Source of the DNA: Eubacterium limosum | GTDB lineage: Bacteria; Bacillota; Clostridia; Eubacteriales; Eubacteriaceae | DNA length: 64,000 nt | Direction of reading: 5' to 3' | Assembly (NCBI RefSeq): GCF_000807675.2 | Contig: NZ_CP019962.1 | Span: 1,054,001-1,118,000 of the forward strand | Shown: positions 16,663 through 27,100 of the stretch, one piece after another | Position numbering within the stretch: position 1 is the first letter of the stretch | Layout of the letters: every line of letters begins with the position of its first letter | Translations under genes and position numbers: made by a program | Notes under the pieces: generated by a model | The model's database searches: none | The model's input: only the letters and a program-made list of their open reading frames with translations | What the model was told of the DNA's origin: nothing

Positions 16663-18342
16663 ATGAAAAAGAAAATAGAAAATTTAAACACTGCCACGAA
16701 GCTGCTGCTATCATTTACCTGTATCATTATCTTTTATATCGTAACCGTTGTGGCAGCGATCATTGGGATAAAGAGCGTGGGCGGAACCCTGAGAGAATTT
16801 TATGACAAACCTTATCAGGTAAGCACCTCAACCTTGCTCATGCGCGGTGCCATTCAGGGGGTCGGGCGCGACCTTCTCTGTGTGGCGTCGGGAATTGACG
16901 GCGCAGAGAGTCAGACTTATCTGGATGAGGCAAAAAAATACATTAAAGTCATCGAAAGCGGTCTGGAAAAACTTCAGCAGGATTATACAGAGGAAGAAGC
17001 TTTATTTGCAGATGTGGAGAAACAGATTACAACCCTGAAGCCTGCACGGGATGAGCTGATCAAGCTTCTGGAGCAGGGCAATAGGGAAAAAGCCATGGAG
17101 GTGTACCGCACCGAGTATGAGCCACAGGCCAAAATAACCAGAAATGCGCTGGAAAGCCTTGGAAATGCGGCAGAGAAGGATGTTCTGGAGTATCTGGATA
17201 ACGCCCAGGGCGTACAGAGCCAGATGATGATGATTCTGGTGTCGCTGGCAGTCGTTATTTTAATCATGACCTGCCTTATGTGGCTTTTCATCAGCCGGAG
17301 CATCACAGAGCCCATCAGGAAGGTGCAGAAGGCAGCCAGAGATATATCAGAGGGTGAGCTGAAAATTGATCTTGAGTACACTTCCCAAAACGAATTTGGA
17401 AAGCTGTCGGACAGTATCCGGGAAACCGCAGCAGCCCTCAGCAGCTATGTTGAGGAAATACAAAGGGTGTTGAACGCCATCGGGGCCGGACAGCTCAATT
17501 ATAAGGCCGGCAGCCAGTTCAAAGGCGATTTTATCGCAGTCAACGAGGCCATGGAAAAGATTTCCACGCTTTTAAAGGATTCCCTGCAGCAAATCGGCAG
17601 CAGTGCAGACCAGGTAGCAGGGGGCGCCGAGCAGGTGTCCAACGGAGCGCAGCTTTTGGCCCAGGGTGCTTCGGAACAGGCAGGGTCCATTGAGGAGCTG
17701 GCTTCCAGCATCAACGATATATCCGAAAGTGTGAAGAACAATGCCGAGGATGCCATTAATTCCAGCCGCATTGCCGATGAGGTTGGCTGTCAGATACTGG
17801 ACAGCAATACCCAGATGCAGGAACTGATCCGGTGCATTACGCAGATCAAAAAGAATTCCAGCGAGATCAGCGGAATTGTCAAGGAAATCGAGGACATTGC
17901 ATTCCAGACCAATATTCTGGCACTCAACGCCTCCGTCGAGGCCGCCCGTGCAGGAGACGCCGGACGTGGTTTTGCCGTAGTTGCCAACGAGGTGAGGCGG
18001 CTGGCCGCAAAAACTGCTGAGGCTTCTAAAATGACTGCCGAGCTGGCACTTAAAAATAACGAAAGCGTGGAAGAAGGCATGGCCGTTGCCGATGAAACCG
18101 GAAAATCTCTGATAAAGGTCGTGGACGGGGCCCAGGAGGTAAGCGGCGTGGTTGATAAAATATCTGAAGCCTCCACCCAGCAGGCCGAGGCCATTACCCA
18201 GATACGCAGCAGCATCGAGCTTATTTCCGAAATTGTACAGGGCAACTCGGCCACGTCGGAGGAAAGCGCAGCCGCCAGCGAGGAATTATCCGCCCAGGCC
18301 CAGCTGCTTAAAAATCTGGTAGAGCAGTTTGAATTTGAGTAA
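16663..18342 (+). CDS. Methyl-accepting chemotaxis protein
   Basis: A 559-aa transmembrane receptor. TM1 is about residues 12-35, a four-helix-bundle-type periplasmic sensor of about 150 residues follows (with [17 protein letters not shown]), TM2 is about 187-210, then HAMP ([21 protein letters not shown]) and a long cytoplasmic coiled coil. The hairpin tip matches the MCP signature [20 protein letters not shown] with [21 protein letters not shown]. No C-terminal CheR-tethering pentapeptide is apparent; it ends VEQFEFE. It is the only receptor in the operon, sitting between the two cheY-cheC-cheD sets. Its ligand is unknown. Confidence 0.94.
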   Translation: MKKKIENLNTATKLLLSFTCIIIFYIVTVVAAIIGIKSVGGTLREFYDKPYQVSTSTLLMRGAIQGVGRDLLCVASGIDGAESQTYLDEAKKYIKVIESGLEKLQQDYTEEEALFADVEKQITTLKPARDELIKLLEQGNREKAMEVYRTEYEPQAKITRNALESLGNAAEKDVLEYLDNAQGVQSQMMMILVSLAVVILIMTCLMWLFISRSITEPIRKVQKAARDISEGELKIDLEYTSQNEFGKLSDSIRETAAALSSYVEEIQRVLNAIGAGQLNYKAGSQFKGDFIAVNEAMEKISTLLKDSLQQIGSSADQVAGGAEQVSNGAQLLAQGASEQAGSIEELASSINDISESVKNNAEDAINSSRIADEVGCQILDSNTQMQELIRCITQIKKNSSEISGIVKEIEDIAFQTNILALNASVEAARAGDAGRGFAVVANEVRRLAAKTAEASKMTAELALKNNESVEEGMAVADETGKSLIKVVDGAQEVSGVVDKISEASTQQAEAITQIRSSIELISEIVQGNSATSEESAAASEELSAQAQLLKNLVEQFEFE

Positions 18343-18356
18343 ACAGGAGATATGGA

Positions 18357-18743
18357 ATGCAGAATAAAATACTAATCGTAGATGACGCGCTCTTTATGCG
18401 GGCCATGTTAAAAAAAATATTGAAGGAAGCAGGCTATACACAGATTTTTGAAGCGGCCAATGGTGTAGAGGCCTGCACGGTCTATGAAGCCGAAAAGCCT
18501 GATGCAGTGCTGATGGATATTTCCATGCCAGAGATGAACGGCATCGAAGCCCTTAAGGCCATTGTCAGGGAAGACGCAGACGCAGTAGTGGTCATGTGCT
18601 CCGCCGTGGGCCAGGAAGCCATGATTCTGGAGGCAGTGCAGAGCGGAGCTTTGGATTTTATCGTCAAGCCCTTTAAGCCTGAACAGATTATCCAGGCGGT
18701 GGAGACCGCGCTTGATAAAAAAAGGGGTGGTGATCCTACATGA
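18357..18743 (+). CDS. cheY: CheY-type response regulator, copy 2
   Basis: A 128-aa receiver with Asp9/Asp10, phospho-acceptor Asp54 (LMDISMPE) and the conserved Lys in VKPF. It resembles copy 1 (shared MCSAxGQEA segment), which points to duplication of the cheY-cheC-cheD module. Its stop overlaps the start of cheC copy 2 by 4 bp. Confidence 0.92.
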   Translation: MQNKILIVDDALFMRAMLKKILKEAGYTQIFEAANGVEACTVYEAEKPDAVLMDISMPEMNGIEALKAIVREDADAVVVMCSAVGQEAMILEAVQSGALDFIVKPFKPEQIIQAVETALDKKRGGDPT

Positions 18744-19351
18744 TAAAATACTCAGACATGGACGCTGCCTCAGAGGATATGCTTAAGGAGATCGGCAATA
18801 TCGGAACCGGCAACGCCATCACAGCCCTTTCGGCTATGGTGGGAAAAACCTTTTCCGTGGGGCTGCCGGAGATACGCATTGTCAACTATCAGGACACACC
18901 CGAGCTGCTGGGGGGACCAGAGACGCTGGAAACAGGCATCATGCTTGAAATCAGCGATGACCTGTCCGGAATTTTTATGTTTCTGCTGGATGAGACCTTT
19001 ACAAAGAATATTCTGAACGCCTTGCTTGGCGAGGAAAACCGGGAACTGGTAACCCTGGATGAGATGAGCAGCTCCGCCATCTGTGAGATCGGCAATGTGA
19101 TGTGCGGCGCGTATATCAATGCTCTGGCACAGCTGATGGGGGTAAAAGTGCACGTATCGGTACCAGACATCTGTTGTGATATGATCGGCGCTATTTTAAG
19201 CGTCCCCATGATTCACTTCGCCAATCTGAGCGATGAACTCATGCTCATTGAAAATAAGTTCAGTATTGAAGGCAATGATTTTACCAGCCATGTGCTGTTT
19301 TTGCCTGAGATTGAAACGCTTGATAAAATATTTCGGGTGCTAAACGGATAA
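18740..19351 (+). CDS. cheC: CheC-family CheY-P phosphatase, copy 2
   Basis: A 203-aa CheC with both phosphatase centres: Glu17/Asn20 in LKEIGNIGTGNA and Glu116/Asn119 in ICEIGNVMCGA. Same length as copy 1 but diverged. A GGTGGTGAT ribosome site lies in the end of cheY copy 2. It is followed directly by the intact CheD: the CheD ATG begins at the base after this stop. Confidence 0.9.
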   Translation: MIKYSDMDAASEDMLKEIGNIGTGNAITALSAMVGKTFSVGLPEIRIVNYQDTPELLGGPETLETGIMLEISDDLSGIFMFLLDETFTKNILNALLGEENRELVTLDEMSSSAICEIGNVMCGAYINALAQLMGVKVHVSVPDICCDMIGAILSVPMIHFANLSDELMLIENKFSIEGNDFTSHVLFLPEIETLDKIFRVLNG

Positions 19352-19831
19352 ATGGAAAAAATAATTGTAGGAATTGCCGATGGCAAAGTGGCTAAAAGCC
19401 CGGCCGTTTTGATTTCATATGCTTTAGGTTCCTGCGTGGGCATTTGTCTTTACGACCGCCAGCTCAGGGTGGCTGGTATGCTGCATATTCTTTTGCCTTA
19501 CGAGAGAATAGCTGCCAACCGGGGCAATGTATATCAATTTGCGGATACCGGTATTAAAAGATTGATTCAGGAGCTTATGGCAGGCTGTGGCGCAAAGCGG
19601 GAGCGGCTTGTCGCCAAGATTGCAGGCGGCGCTGAAATGTTTCAGCAGGTGCAGGCTGAAACCGGTATTGGAGAAAAAAATGTGAAAGCCGTGAAGGCTG
19701 TTTTAAAAAATGAAGGCATCCCGATTGTGGCAGAGGATACAGGAAAAAGCTATGGCCGTACCATTGTATTTTCAGCACAGACCGGACAGCTAGAGGTCCG
19801 AAGCGTAAACCGCGAGACAAGGCAGCTGTAG
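19352..19831 (+). CDS. cheD: Chemoreceptor glutamine deamidase CheD, copy 2 (catalytic residues intact)
   Basis: A 159-aa CheD with the catalytic Cys28 in YALGSCVGICLYD and His45 in AGMLHILLP, plus FADTGIKRLIQELM, KIAGGAEMF and AEDTGKSYGRT. It deamidates specific Gln residues of chemoreceptors to Glu and interacts with CheC. This is the only CheD in the operon with a complete active site. It abuts cheC copy 2 with no gap. Stop is TAG. Confidence 0.92.
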   Translation: MEKIIVGIADGKVAKSPAVLISYALGSCVGICLYDRQLRVAGMLHILLPYERIAANRGNVYQFADTGIKRLIQELMAGCGAKRERLVAKIAGGAEMFQQVQAETGIGEKNVKAVKAVLKNEGIPIVAEDTGKSYGRTIVFSAQTGQLEVRSVNRETRQL

Positions 19832-19853
19832 AAAAGTAGAAAGAGGGGAAAAT

Positions 19854-20807
19854 ATGAGCGCAGTAGACAGGCAGACGGTATTGATCGTCGATGACAGTAT
19901 ATTGATCTGCCAGCAGATAAAAAACATTATGAAAGAAGAAGACATTAATCTGGAGGAAGCCCACTCAGGAAAAGAGGCACTGGCAGCCATGGAGCTGTGC
20001 AGACCCGACCTGGTTCTGCTGGATGTGGTGCTGCCAGACGCAGAGGGATATGATCTGTGCAGACAGCTCCAGGAAAGAGATGAGAACAACGCCTCCATTA
20101 TTTTTATCACGTCAAAGGACAGCGATAAGGATGTGATGAGGGGCTTTTCCCTCGGCGCCTGCGATTATATTAAAAAGCCTTTTGGACATGAAGAACTGAA
20201 ATCGCGCGTGGTCGCGCACCTGAGCATGAAAAAGCAGAAGGATGAGCTGGACAGGATGAACCGGGAGCTTAAAAATAATATGGAAAAGCTAAACTATATG
20301 GCTTTCAGAGATGGGCTCACCGGCCTTTACAACAGGCGTTATGTGCAGGACGACCTCATGGGTGAAATGCAGAGCCATAATCGAAAGGATGTGGGCTGTG
20401 TCCTGATTATGGGCGATGTGGATGATTTTAAGATCGTCAATGACCGCTACGGCCATGAAGCCGGAGACGTAGCCCTGATCTGTGTTTCCAATATTATGGA
20501 GAGCATCTGCCGCAGGCACCGGGTTATCCGGTGGGGCGGTGAAGAATTTTTGATTGTGCTTTTTGCCGTCACCGAGGAGGAAGCCCTTGAGATCAGCGAG
20601 CGCATCCGGAGCGAGGTAGAAGCCTTTCCCTTTGTGGATGGGGACACATCCTTCAACTGTACCATTACCCTTGGGCTTTCCATATATGATGACAGTGAGG
20701 ATATGAAGCGAAACATTGAGCGCGCGGACAAAGCGCTTTACACAGGCAAACGCAGCGGGAAAAACCGCAGCGTCTGGTACAGCGAAGTTCAGGAAATGGA
20801 GCGCTAA
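19854..20807 (+). CDS. Response regulator with diguanylate cyclase (GGEEF) output
   Basis: A 317-aa receiver-GGDEF protein. Receiver: Asp13/Asp14, Asp57 (LLDVVLPD), Lys in IKKPFG. A helical linker (about 125-150) leads to the cyclase domain with DGLTGLYNRRY, GDVDDFKIVNDRYGHEAGD and the active GGEEF motif at about 235. The inhibitory RxxD site before GGEEF is absent (RRHR instead), so product inhibition may be lost. It should make c-di-GMP when phosphorylated, probably by the CheA encoded next, which overlaps closely (2-bp gap). Confidence 0.92.
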   Translation: MSAVDRQTVLIVDDSILICQQIKNIMKEEDINLEEAHSGKEALAAMELCRPDLVLLDVVLPDAEGYDLCRQLQERDENNASIIFITSKDSDKDVMRGFSLGACDYIKKPFGHEELKSRVVAHLSMKKQKDELDRMNRELKNNMEKLNYMAFRDGLTGLYNRRYVQDDLMGEMQSHNRKDVGCVLIMGDVDDFKIVNDRYGHEAGDVALICVSNIMESICRRHRVIRWGGEEFLIVLFAVTEEEALEISERIRSEVEAFPFVDGDTSFNCTITLGLSIYDDSEDMKRNIERADKALYTGKRSGKNRSVWYSEVQEMER

Positions 20808-20808
20808 A

Positions 20809-22851
20809 ATGAGCTTTTTTGAAGCTGATGTTCAGGCCATGCTGGAGGTCTATCTGCTGGAAACCAGCCAGCTCATGGAAAAGCTGGACGAAATTCTGCT
20901 CCAGTCCGAGGCATCCAGAGAGCTGACTGCCGAGGATATCAACAGTATTTTCAGAATCATGCACACCACCAAAAGCTCCTCAGCCATTATGGGGCTCGAC
21001 AGTCTTCAGGCCACAGCACACCGGCTTGAGGACCTGTTTTCAGAGCTGCGGGACGACCCAGGGCAGATGAAAAAAGCTGAAGAAGAAATTTTTGAGCTGC
21101 TCTTTGACGCCTCTGATTTTATAAAGGCCGAACTGAAAAGAATGACCAGAGAGGACTATACCCCCGAAAATGCTGACGACTTTGAACGCCGGATCAAGGA
21201 CTGCCTGGAGCAGATCAAGACCAGAGAACAGACAAAAAGCAGCCAGCCAGAGGAGAGCCTGTCCACATTTCTTAAAAAGCCCGGTGTTATTGTTAAAGTA
21301 ACCTTTGAACAGGGCTGTAAGATGGAAAATGTGCGGGCTTTTATGCTCATGAAGCAGCTGAGCGCGGCATGTCCAGGGACAGAGTGTTTCCCTGACAGTC
21401 CGGAAAAGCACCCCGAAAGCGCCGGTTTTATCCGGGAAAGCGGTATGCTTTTCTGCGTTGCGGAGGAGACGCTGGAAAAAGCCCTGCCCATTATGCAGAG
21501 AGGACTTTTTGTAAGCCAGTGTGAGCTGCTGGCCAAAAATCCATTGCAAAGCCCGGAGGCGCCACAGGAGGTTAGTATTCCAGAGCCTGAGGCACTCGAC
21601 AAAAAAGAAGCCGTGTACGTGGCAGTCGAAAAAGTAGAAAGTGAATTTTTAAACGTTCGGACAGACCGCTTAAATCATGTTCAGAACCTTCTCGGCGAGC
21701 TCATGCTTTTCGTCTCATCACTGACCAGCAGGCTGGAGACAATGCACTGCGGTGATGATGTGGAAAAGCTGACCTTACAGACCAGCCAGATGCTGGAGGA
21801 ATTGGAGGATATGGTCATACATATGCGCATGGTGCCCGTGGAACGGATTGTGCCAAAGCTGCGGCGTGTGCTGCGAGATGTGGCCAAGTCTGAGAATAAA
21901 GCAGTGAACCTGACCATCACAGGCCAGGATGTAGAGGCTGATAATAACATCATCGACCAACTGCTGGAGGCATCCATGCACATTATGCGCAACGCTGTCG
22001 ACCACGGTATCGAGACGCCGGAGGAACGGGAAAAGGCAGGAAAAAGCCGCGAGGGCGATATACGGCTTGCAGTTGAGAGCCACGGCGGCGAGCTCATTGC
22101 CAGAATAAGTGATGACGGCAGAGGCATGGACGTGGAAAAGCTCCGGCAGAGAGCCCGGGAGAAGCACCTGTTTACCAAGCCCGAGGAAGCATACACCACA
22201 GAAGAAATTTTTGAACTCAGCACCCTGCCCGGCCTTTCCACTAACCAGGAGGCCAACGCATACTCTGGCCGGGGCGTAGGCATGGATATTGTCAAGAAAA
22301 TTACCGATGAGGCCGGCGGTCATCTGCGCATCGAAAGCGAAAAAGGGCAGGGAACCGCCGTAATCCTGAACCTGCCCCTGACGCATACCATTGTAGAATG
22401 TTTGCGGTTCAGCGCCGGAACCCAGATGTTTTCGCTGCCGGCACACCAGGTACAGCGTTACTTTGAGTATACAGAGAAAAATCCCGACCTCCATGTCCAG
22501 AATGGAGAGGAAGTGATTATCTACGAGGGCAAGGCACTGCCCATCATTGACCTTACAAGGCATTATGGTTTGGAAAAAAGCGAGCGCCCCGAACGGATTA
22601 TTATTCACGTGCGCGGGCCAGTGCGGGAGACCTGTATCAGGGCAGGACTGGTTATGCAGCGGGAAAAAATTGTATTGAAGCCTCTGCCAGCCCTGTTTGG
22701 TGAGCATTTTAAAGAACAGACCGCCATGAACGGCTGCAGCGTCATGGGTGACGGGCAAATCTGTATGGCGCTGGATATTGAGACGCTGATCCGCAGGGTA
22801 GGAAAAGCCGTCGGAAGAAAAGAGGGGGAGGAATATGGAAGACCAGAATAG
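20809..22851 (+). CDS. cheA: Chemotaxis histidine kinase CheA
   Basis: A 680-aa CheA. P1 HPt domain with phospho-His52 (IMHTTKSSSAIMG), a P2-like middle region (about 175-270), P3 dimerisation helices (NVRTDRLNHVQNLLGELML), the ATPase domain with MRNAVDHGIE (N box), ISDDGRGMD (G1) and YSGRGVGMDIV (G2), and a C-terminal CheW-like P5 domain. It autophosphorylates in response to receptor arrays and feeds the CheY copies and probably the GGDEF regulator. ATG 20809 is chosen over an upstream in-frame position inside the previous gene. Its 3' end overlaps cheW by 17 bp. Stop is TAG. Confidence 0.95.
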   Translation: MSFFEADVQAMLEVYLLETSQLMEKLDEILLQSEASRELTAEDINSIFRIMHTTKSSSAIMGLDSLQATAHRLEDLFSELRDDPGQMKKAEEEIFELLFDASDFIKAELKRMTREDYTPENADDFERRIKDCLEQIKTREQTKSSQPEESLSTFLKKPGVIVKVTFEQGCKMENVRAFMLMKQLSAACPGTECFPDSPEKHPESAGFIRESGMLFCVAEETLEKALPIMQRGLFVSQCELLAKNPLQSPEAPQEVSIPEPEALDKKEAVYVAVEKVESEFLNVRTDRLNHVQNLLGELMLFVSSLTSRLETMHCGDDVEKLTLQTSQMLEELEDMVIHMRMVPVERIVPKLRRVLRDVAKSENKAVNLTITGQDVEADNNIIDQLLEASMHIMRNAVDHGIETPEEREKAGKSREGDIRLAVESHGGELIARISDDGRGMDVEKLRQRAREKHLFTKPEEAYTTEEIFELSTLPGLSTNQEANAYSGRGVGMDIVKKITDEAGGHLRIESEKGQGTAVILNLPLTHTIVECLRFSAGTQMFSLPAHQVQRYFEYTEKNPDLHVQNGEEVIIYEGKALPIIDLTRHYGLEKSERPERIIIHVRGPVRETCIRAGLVMQREKIVLKPLPALFGEHFKEQTAMNGCSVMGDGQICMALDIETLIRRVGKAVGRKEGEEYGRPE

Positions 22852-23269
22852 AAGGGAAATCCTGTGCTTTGAAAGCGGTGGTAAGACCTATGCGGCCGAA
22901 TTTGAAAGCATCGTCGAAATCTGCTTTGACACCCAGCTTCACAGCATACCCTGCCAGCCCTCTTATTTTTGCGGCGTGTACCATTATAAGGGGATGGTGG
23001 TGCCTGTTGTGCAGTTGGAGGAAGAGGAGATACCCAAAAACCACGCGCCTGTGCTGCTGATTTTGCAAAGCGGCCTGTACCAGTTTGGCATTGCCCTGCA
23101 AAAGGAGCCCTGTATCCAGGCAGTCGATGAAGCCGAAAAAACCGCCGATGCTTCCAGAAAGCTCAGCAACGGCCGCGCAGAGGAAAAAGCCATATATACC
23201 CAGGGGAACAAAATTATTCTGCTGCTGGATATGGAAAAAACCGCTGAAAGCCTTGTGGCCTGCCCATGA
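22835..23269 (+). CDS. cheW: CheW coupling protein (last gene of operon)
   Basis: A 144-aa CheW-domain protein. The segment EILCFESGGKTYAAEFESIV is a typical CheW first strand pair, followed by IPCQPSYFCGVYHYKGMVVP, close to the common IRGVINLRGxxxP pattern. The rest (PVLLILQSGLYQFGIALQKE, KIILLLDMEK) fits the second subdomain. It links MCP and CheA. AGAGGGGGAGG precedes the ATG inside the cheA end, and the operon terminator starts 2 bp after its stop. Confidence 0.85.
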   Translation: MEDQNRREILCFESGGKTYAAEFESIVEICFDTQLHSIPCQPSYFCGVYHYKGMVVPVVQLEEEEIPKNHAPVLLILQSGLYQFGIALQKEPCIQAVDEAEKTADASRKLSNGRAEEKAIYTQGNKIILLLDMEKTAESLVACP

Positions 23270-23270
23270 A

Positions 23271-23310
23271 AAAAGCCGTTACCAAAGATTCCTGGTAACG
23301 GCTTTTTAAT
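23271..23310. terminator. Bidirectional terminator between che operon and CPBP gene
   Basis: AAAAGCCGTTACCA (23271-23284) pairs perfectly with TGGTAACGGCTTTT (23293-23306). A and T runs on both sides let it serve the rightward che operon and the leftward CPBP gene. Confidence 0.9.
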
Positions 23311-24176
23311 TATAGCGCTTCCGGCTCTGGAGCCACCTCGCGGTGCCAGGGCTCCTCGCGCCAGAGCGCTTTGATTTCATCGTGCTTAGCAGGGCGCACC
23401 AGATAAAGGCCGATGGCTGTAAAGACGATAAAAATAGCAGCGCCGGCCAACAGCTGTTCCAGCGGAACCGCAAGGCTGGCAAGGCCGGTAACTGGGTCCT
23501 CTGTCACAAAAAGCTTCCCTGAAATATCAATCAGGGAGTGGAGGACAACCGGCCCCCAGAGATTACGGGTGCGCAGGTAAACCGCCCCGAAAAAGATGCC
23601 CAGACCTGTGGCATAGCCCACCTGAATGAGCGTCGGCCCAACGGTGGAAAACAGATTTACGAGATGGATAAGGCCAAAGGCAATGCTGGAAGCCAGCAGA
23701 GACATCAGAATTGGGTTTTTGGTGTTGCGCCACTGGTACATCATATTGGAAAGAATTACGCCGCGGCAGGCAACCTCCTCATAAAGCCCCGGGGCAATGC
23801 CGCCCGTAACGGCTAATAACAGGCCACGGGAAGATTCCAGAGGAATGCCCAAAAACAGGTTGGGAATAATGTTCAAGAGAAGGATCAATAATCCCCAGGA
23901 AGCCAAAACCATACTCAGTTTCAGATTCTTTTTCCAGAAACCAAATTTAAACCGGTTGTCATAGCTGCGCTTCATCATCAGAATGACAAGTAAAGCCAGA
24001 AAAATTTCCGGCAGATCATTGCTCAGCAGGGTATTCTGTGCCGCTTGAGTATCAAAGCCATTGAGGGACAGTACGATGATCTGTCCAATGATCCCGCTGC
24101 CAAAAAGACCAACGAGCGGCAGCAGAAAAGCTGCCAGAATGGGGTGTTTTAGAAAGCAATGTTTTTTTTCTTTCAT
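23310..24176 (-). CDS. CPBP-family intramembrane metalloprotease
   Basis: A 288-aa protein with about eight hydrophobic segments. It has the CPBP (Abi, Rce1-like) motifs: EE and R in YEEVACRG (about residues 158-165), FGLIHL and LHSLID. Such proteins are membrane glutamic/metallo proteases or act in bacteriocin self-immunity and surface protein handling. It lies 15 bp downstream of the S8 protease gene on the same strand, so the two are likely cotranscribed and may act together at the envelope. Confidence 0.85.
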   Translation of the reverse strand: MKEKKHCFLKHPILAAFLLPLVGLFGSGIIGQIIVLSLNGFDTQAAQNTLLSNDLPEIFLALLVILMMKRSYDNRFKFGFWKKNLKLSMVLASWGLLILLLNIIPNLFLGIPLESSRGLLLAVTGGIAPGLYEEVACRGVILSNMMYQWRNTKNPILMSLLASSIAFGLIHLVNLFSTVGPTLIQVGYATGLGIFFGAVYLRTRNLWGPVVLHSLIDISGKLFVTEDPVTGLASLAVPLEQLLAGAAIFIVFTAIGLYLVRPAKHDEIKALWREEPWHREVAPEPEAL

Positions 24177-24191
24177 AAAATCTTCCTTTGA

Positions 24192-27100
24192 TTAATCAAG
24201 TTTTTGTTTTTTGCTGACCAAAACCATAAGGCCTGCGGCGCAGAGCAGAAACAGCGCCGCAGCGCCGGCCATGGGCAGGACGCCTGTGACGCCGGTACCC
24301 ACGTTGCCGGCCTGGCCGCTATTGTTATCCGGGTTCACCGGGTTATCCGGGTTTACCGGTTCTTCGGTTGGTACCGCCGTTGATTTAAAGATAAAGTTGC
24401 TGTCTGTGGTGTAGGTACGGGCCAGTACATAAAACTGTCCTTTATAGGCAGCAGCCGACGGATTTGCCAGCGCGGCATTGTCCACCCGCTTCTTATAGGG
24501 CGTCAGACCGCCCGATGTGCCGAGGGTGTAGGTATCGGTGCTGGCGTCAGAGGTTTCAGGGCCTACCAGCATAAAGCCATCCTTGACAGCCGCACTGGCA
24601 AAGCCGGACAGATTGCCGGTTTTAATGCCTGTCATGTCCAGCTCGGCGGGAACATAAACGCCGTTATCCAGGGTAAGCCGTTCCACGCCCGGCAGAGTGC
24701 CGTTCTGGTTGCCGGATTCCAGGCCGCCGGTTACAATGAGCTGCCCATGCCCGGCGCTGACGAGAGGCCCAAAGACTGTCCGAAGTGTATTACCCATTGG
24801 GGTGAGCGTGTGGTTTTCAAGGTTGATGGAATAGACTGTGTTATTGGAAACGCCAGACACAGCCAGCAGCTGTCCGTTGTTGTTGACAAGGGAAGCCGAG
24901 TTCGGCAAGGTTTCGTCATTCCACCCCGGTGTCTGAGTCCAGGTGCTGCCGTCATAGGTCAGGATCATGCCAATGGAGACCGGCTCTGAGGCAGTCGAAT
25001 CCTCAACCCCTGTGTCGTAGCTGTAAATCAGGAGCTTGTCCTGCCAGACAACCGCTGTGGCATTAAACATGGACGTGTTTTCAGGCAGCGCTACCTGATC
25101 CCAGGTTTTAGTGTTGACGTTGAAACGCCAGAGCATATCAACAAACTTAGGGAAGGTATAATAATGGGGGATACAGTAGAGATAATCGCCATAGCCCACC
25201 ATCTCGTAAGCGTCTATATCATAGAATTCAGGGTCCTCCGGCAGGGGCAGCGTGTTCTCAAAATAATCCACATTTTTGATTTCGCCAAAGTCGTAGGACT
25301 GGTGTCCCTCACCCTTTTCAGATGAAGTGACCGAAATACGGGCCATGCCGCTCACATCCGCAGGGCGTGAGACCACCAGCCGCTGGCCGCCGTCCTCGGA
25401 GTTTTTGGCAGACTGAATCTCAGCCGCTTTGCCGCCAATGGTGACAGACGGGCTTTTCCCAAAGAAATAGCCGTCAATGGTCACCGTATCCTCTGCAATA
25501 TCCGCAGCGTTGACAACCGGATACGGATTATCCGTAACGGATTGATCAAGATTGATGAAGCCGTCAGACACACATTTGTCTTTAAATTCATCGTATTTTG
25601 TGACACTGCCGATGGTGCGGGCAGTGCGCATCGCCGCCGAATCATTCGGGTAACGCCCGGCCAGCACAGCCACCGCGCCGGTGATCATGGGTGTTGCCAT
25701 AGAGGTACCGTCCGAATAATTATAGGCGAGTGTGGTACTGCCAACCCCCAGGTTGTCGATGAAGACAGGGCCGTCCTGATAGACATATTCGCCGTGGCCG
25801 TTGGGGAAGACCATATCAACGCCCTTTAAAGTCAAACAGAGCTGGAAATTTTTATAATCTGTATTTTCAGGGAATATCTGAGCGTCGGCGCTGTTAAAGC
25901 TGTTAAAACCGCCGTCCCGCCCCCTTGCCAGAGATGTGCCATCACCGAGAAGCGCAAAGCTGCCGTCCGTCAGCCGGACCTTTACTTCAGCCTGGCCGCT
26001 GCCGTGGCCGCCTTCACCCGCGACGTTCAGTGAAAAGCGATATGCCTTAGAAGGATCGAAGCCAGAAGCCCCGGTCAGGTCGACCGGCTCCGAGTAAACA
26101 GCGTTCCCCTCCGCGGTGCCCTGGAGCTTTAAGCTGCTCTTGCCGTTATACACCTTTTCACCAGAGATTTCCCCACACAGCTCACCCGTTGAAGGATCAG
26201 CGCTGGTATAAAATTTAAGGGAATCCGTGCCCTCAAAACCCTCGTAAAAAAGATTGCTGCCTGAAAATTCCGGATAGTAAAAGGCTTTGTCCGTTGGCCA
26301 GGTAGAAAGGATCCGGGAGCCAGGCGCCACGATATCCGTAGTGCGTTCACCATAGCAGCTGTAAGCGGCCATGAGGCCATAGGCGTTGGCGGCGTCCACC
26401 ACAATAGCGTAAGGGTTATTTATAAAAGTGGAGGACAGAATCCCGGTTCGGTCATTGTCCGTTGCCGAGTTGGCAGACCCGTAGACAGAGAGCATGCCCA
26501 TCTTGCCAAGCCCCTCCACAGCTAGATCCAGAGATTTTGGAGAGCCAGAGCTGGTAAAAGAACAGTTGACCGCCTTCAGATTAACGCCAAGATCAATGGC
26601 AGACGCCATGTAATCATAGCACGCAAGCACAGAGGAAACAAAGCCTCCGTAGCGCAGCGCCATGATTTTAGCGTTCTGAGAAGTGCCGGAAACACCGCCG
26701 TTTCCCCATTCTGCCCCGATGATGCCCGCGCAGTGTGTGCCGTGGCCGTTGGGGTCAGAGGTATCCGCCGGATCAGCACTGGCGTAGCTGATGCCGTGCT
26801 CACCCCCAGGCAGGTTCAGAGTACCCCGGCGCCACATTTTGTTCACCAAATCCGGGTTTTGGTCATCCACACCCGTGTCCAGCACTGCGATGACAACATC
26901 GTCATTGCCGGTGGCGCCAGAAACCTGATTCCAGCCCTCATAATGCATGTCAAAGCCCTCAAAAGAGCTGAAATAGTTACCCGTGTTGTCATAAGCCCAC
27001 TGGTAATCGGTCATGGAGTCAGCGGCGTTGACAGCGCCGGGCGCCTTGACGGTAGGCGCTGCCTGCAAGTTTTCGGAAGTCGGTTCATCCGCAGCAGCCT

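Noticed and set aside
21775-22758. 327-aa minus-strand frame inside cheA
   Set aside because: Antisense shadow of the conserved CheA kinase domain.
20809-22851. TAG stop of cheA (and TAG stops of guaA, cheD, the encapsulin cargo and others) as pyrrolysine codons
   Set aside because: The proteins end at the normal family lengths and the frames after TAG close quickly or lack family sequence, so these are ordinary stops, unlike mtmB and hepT.
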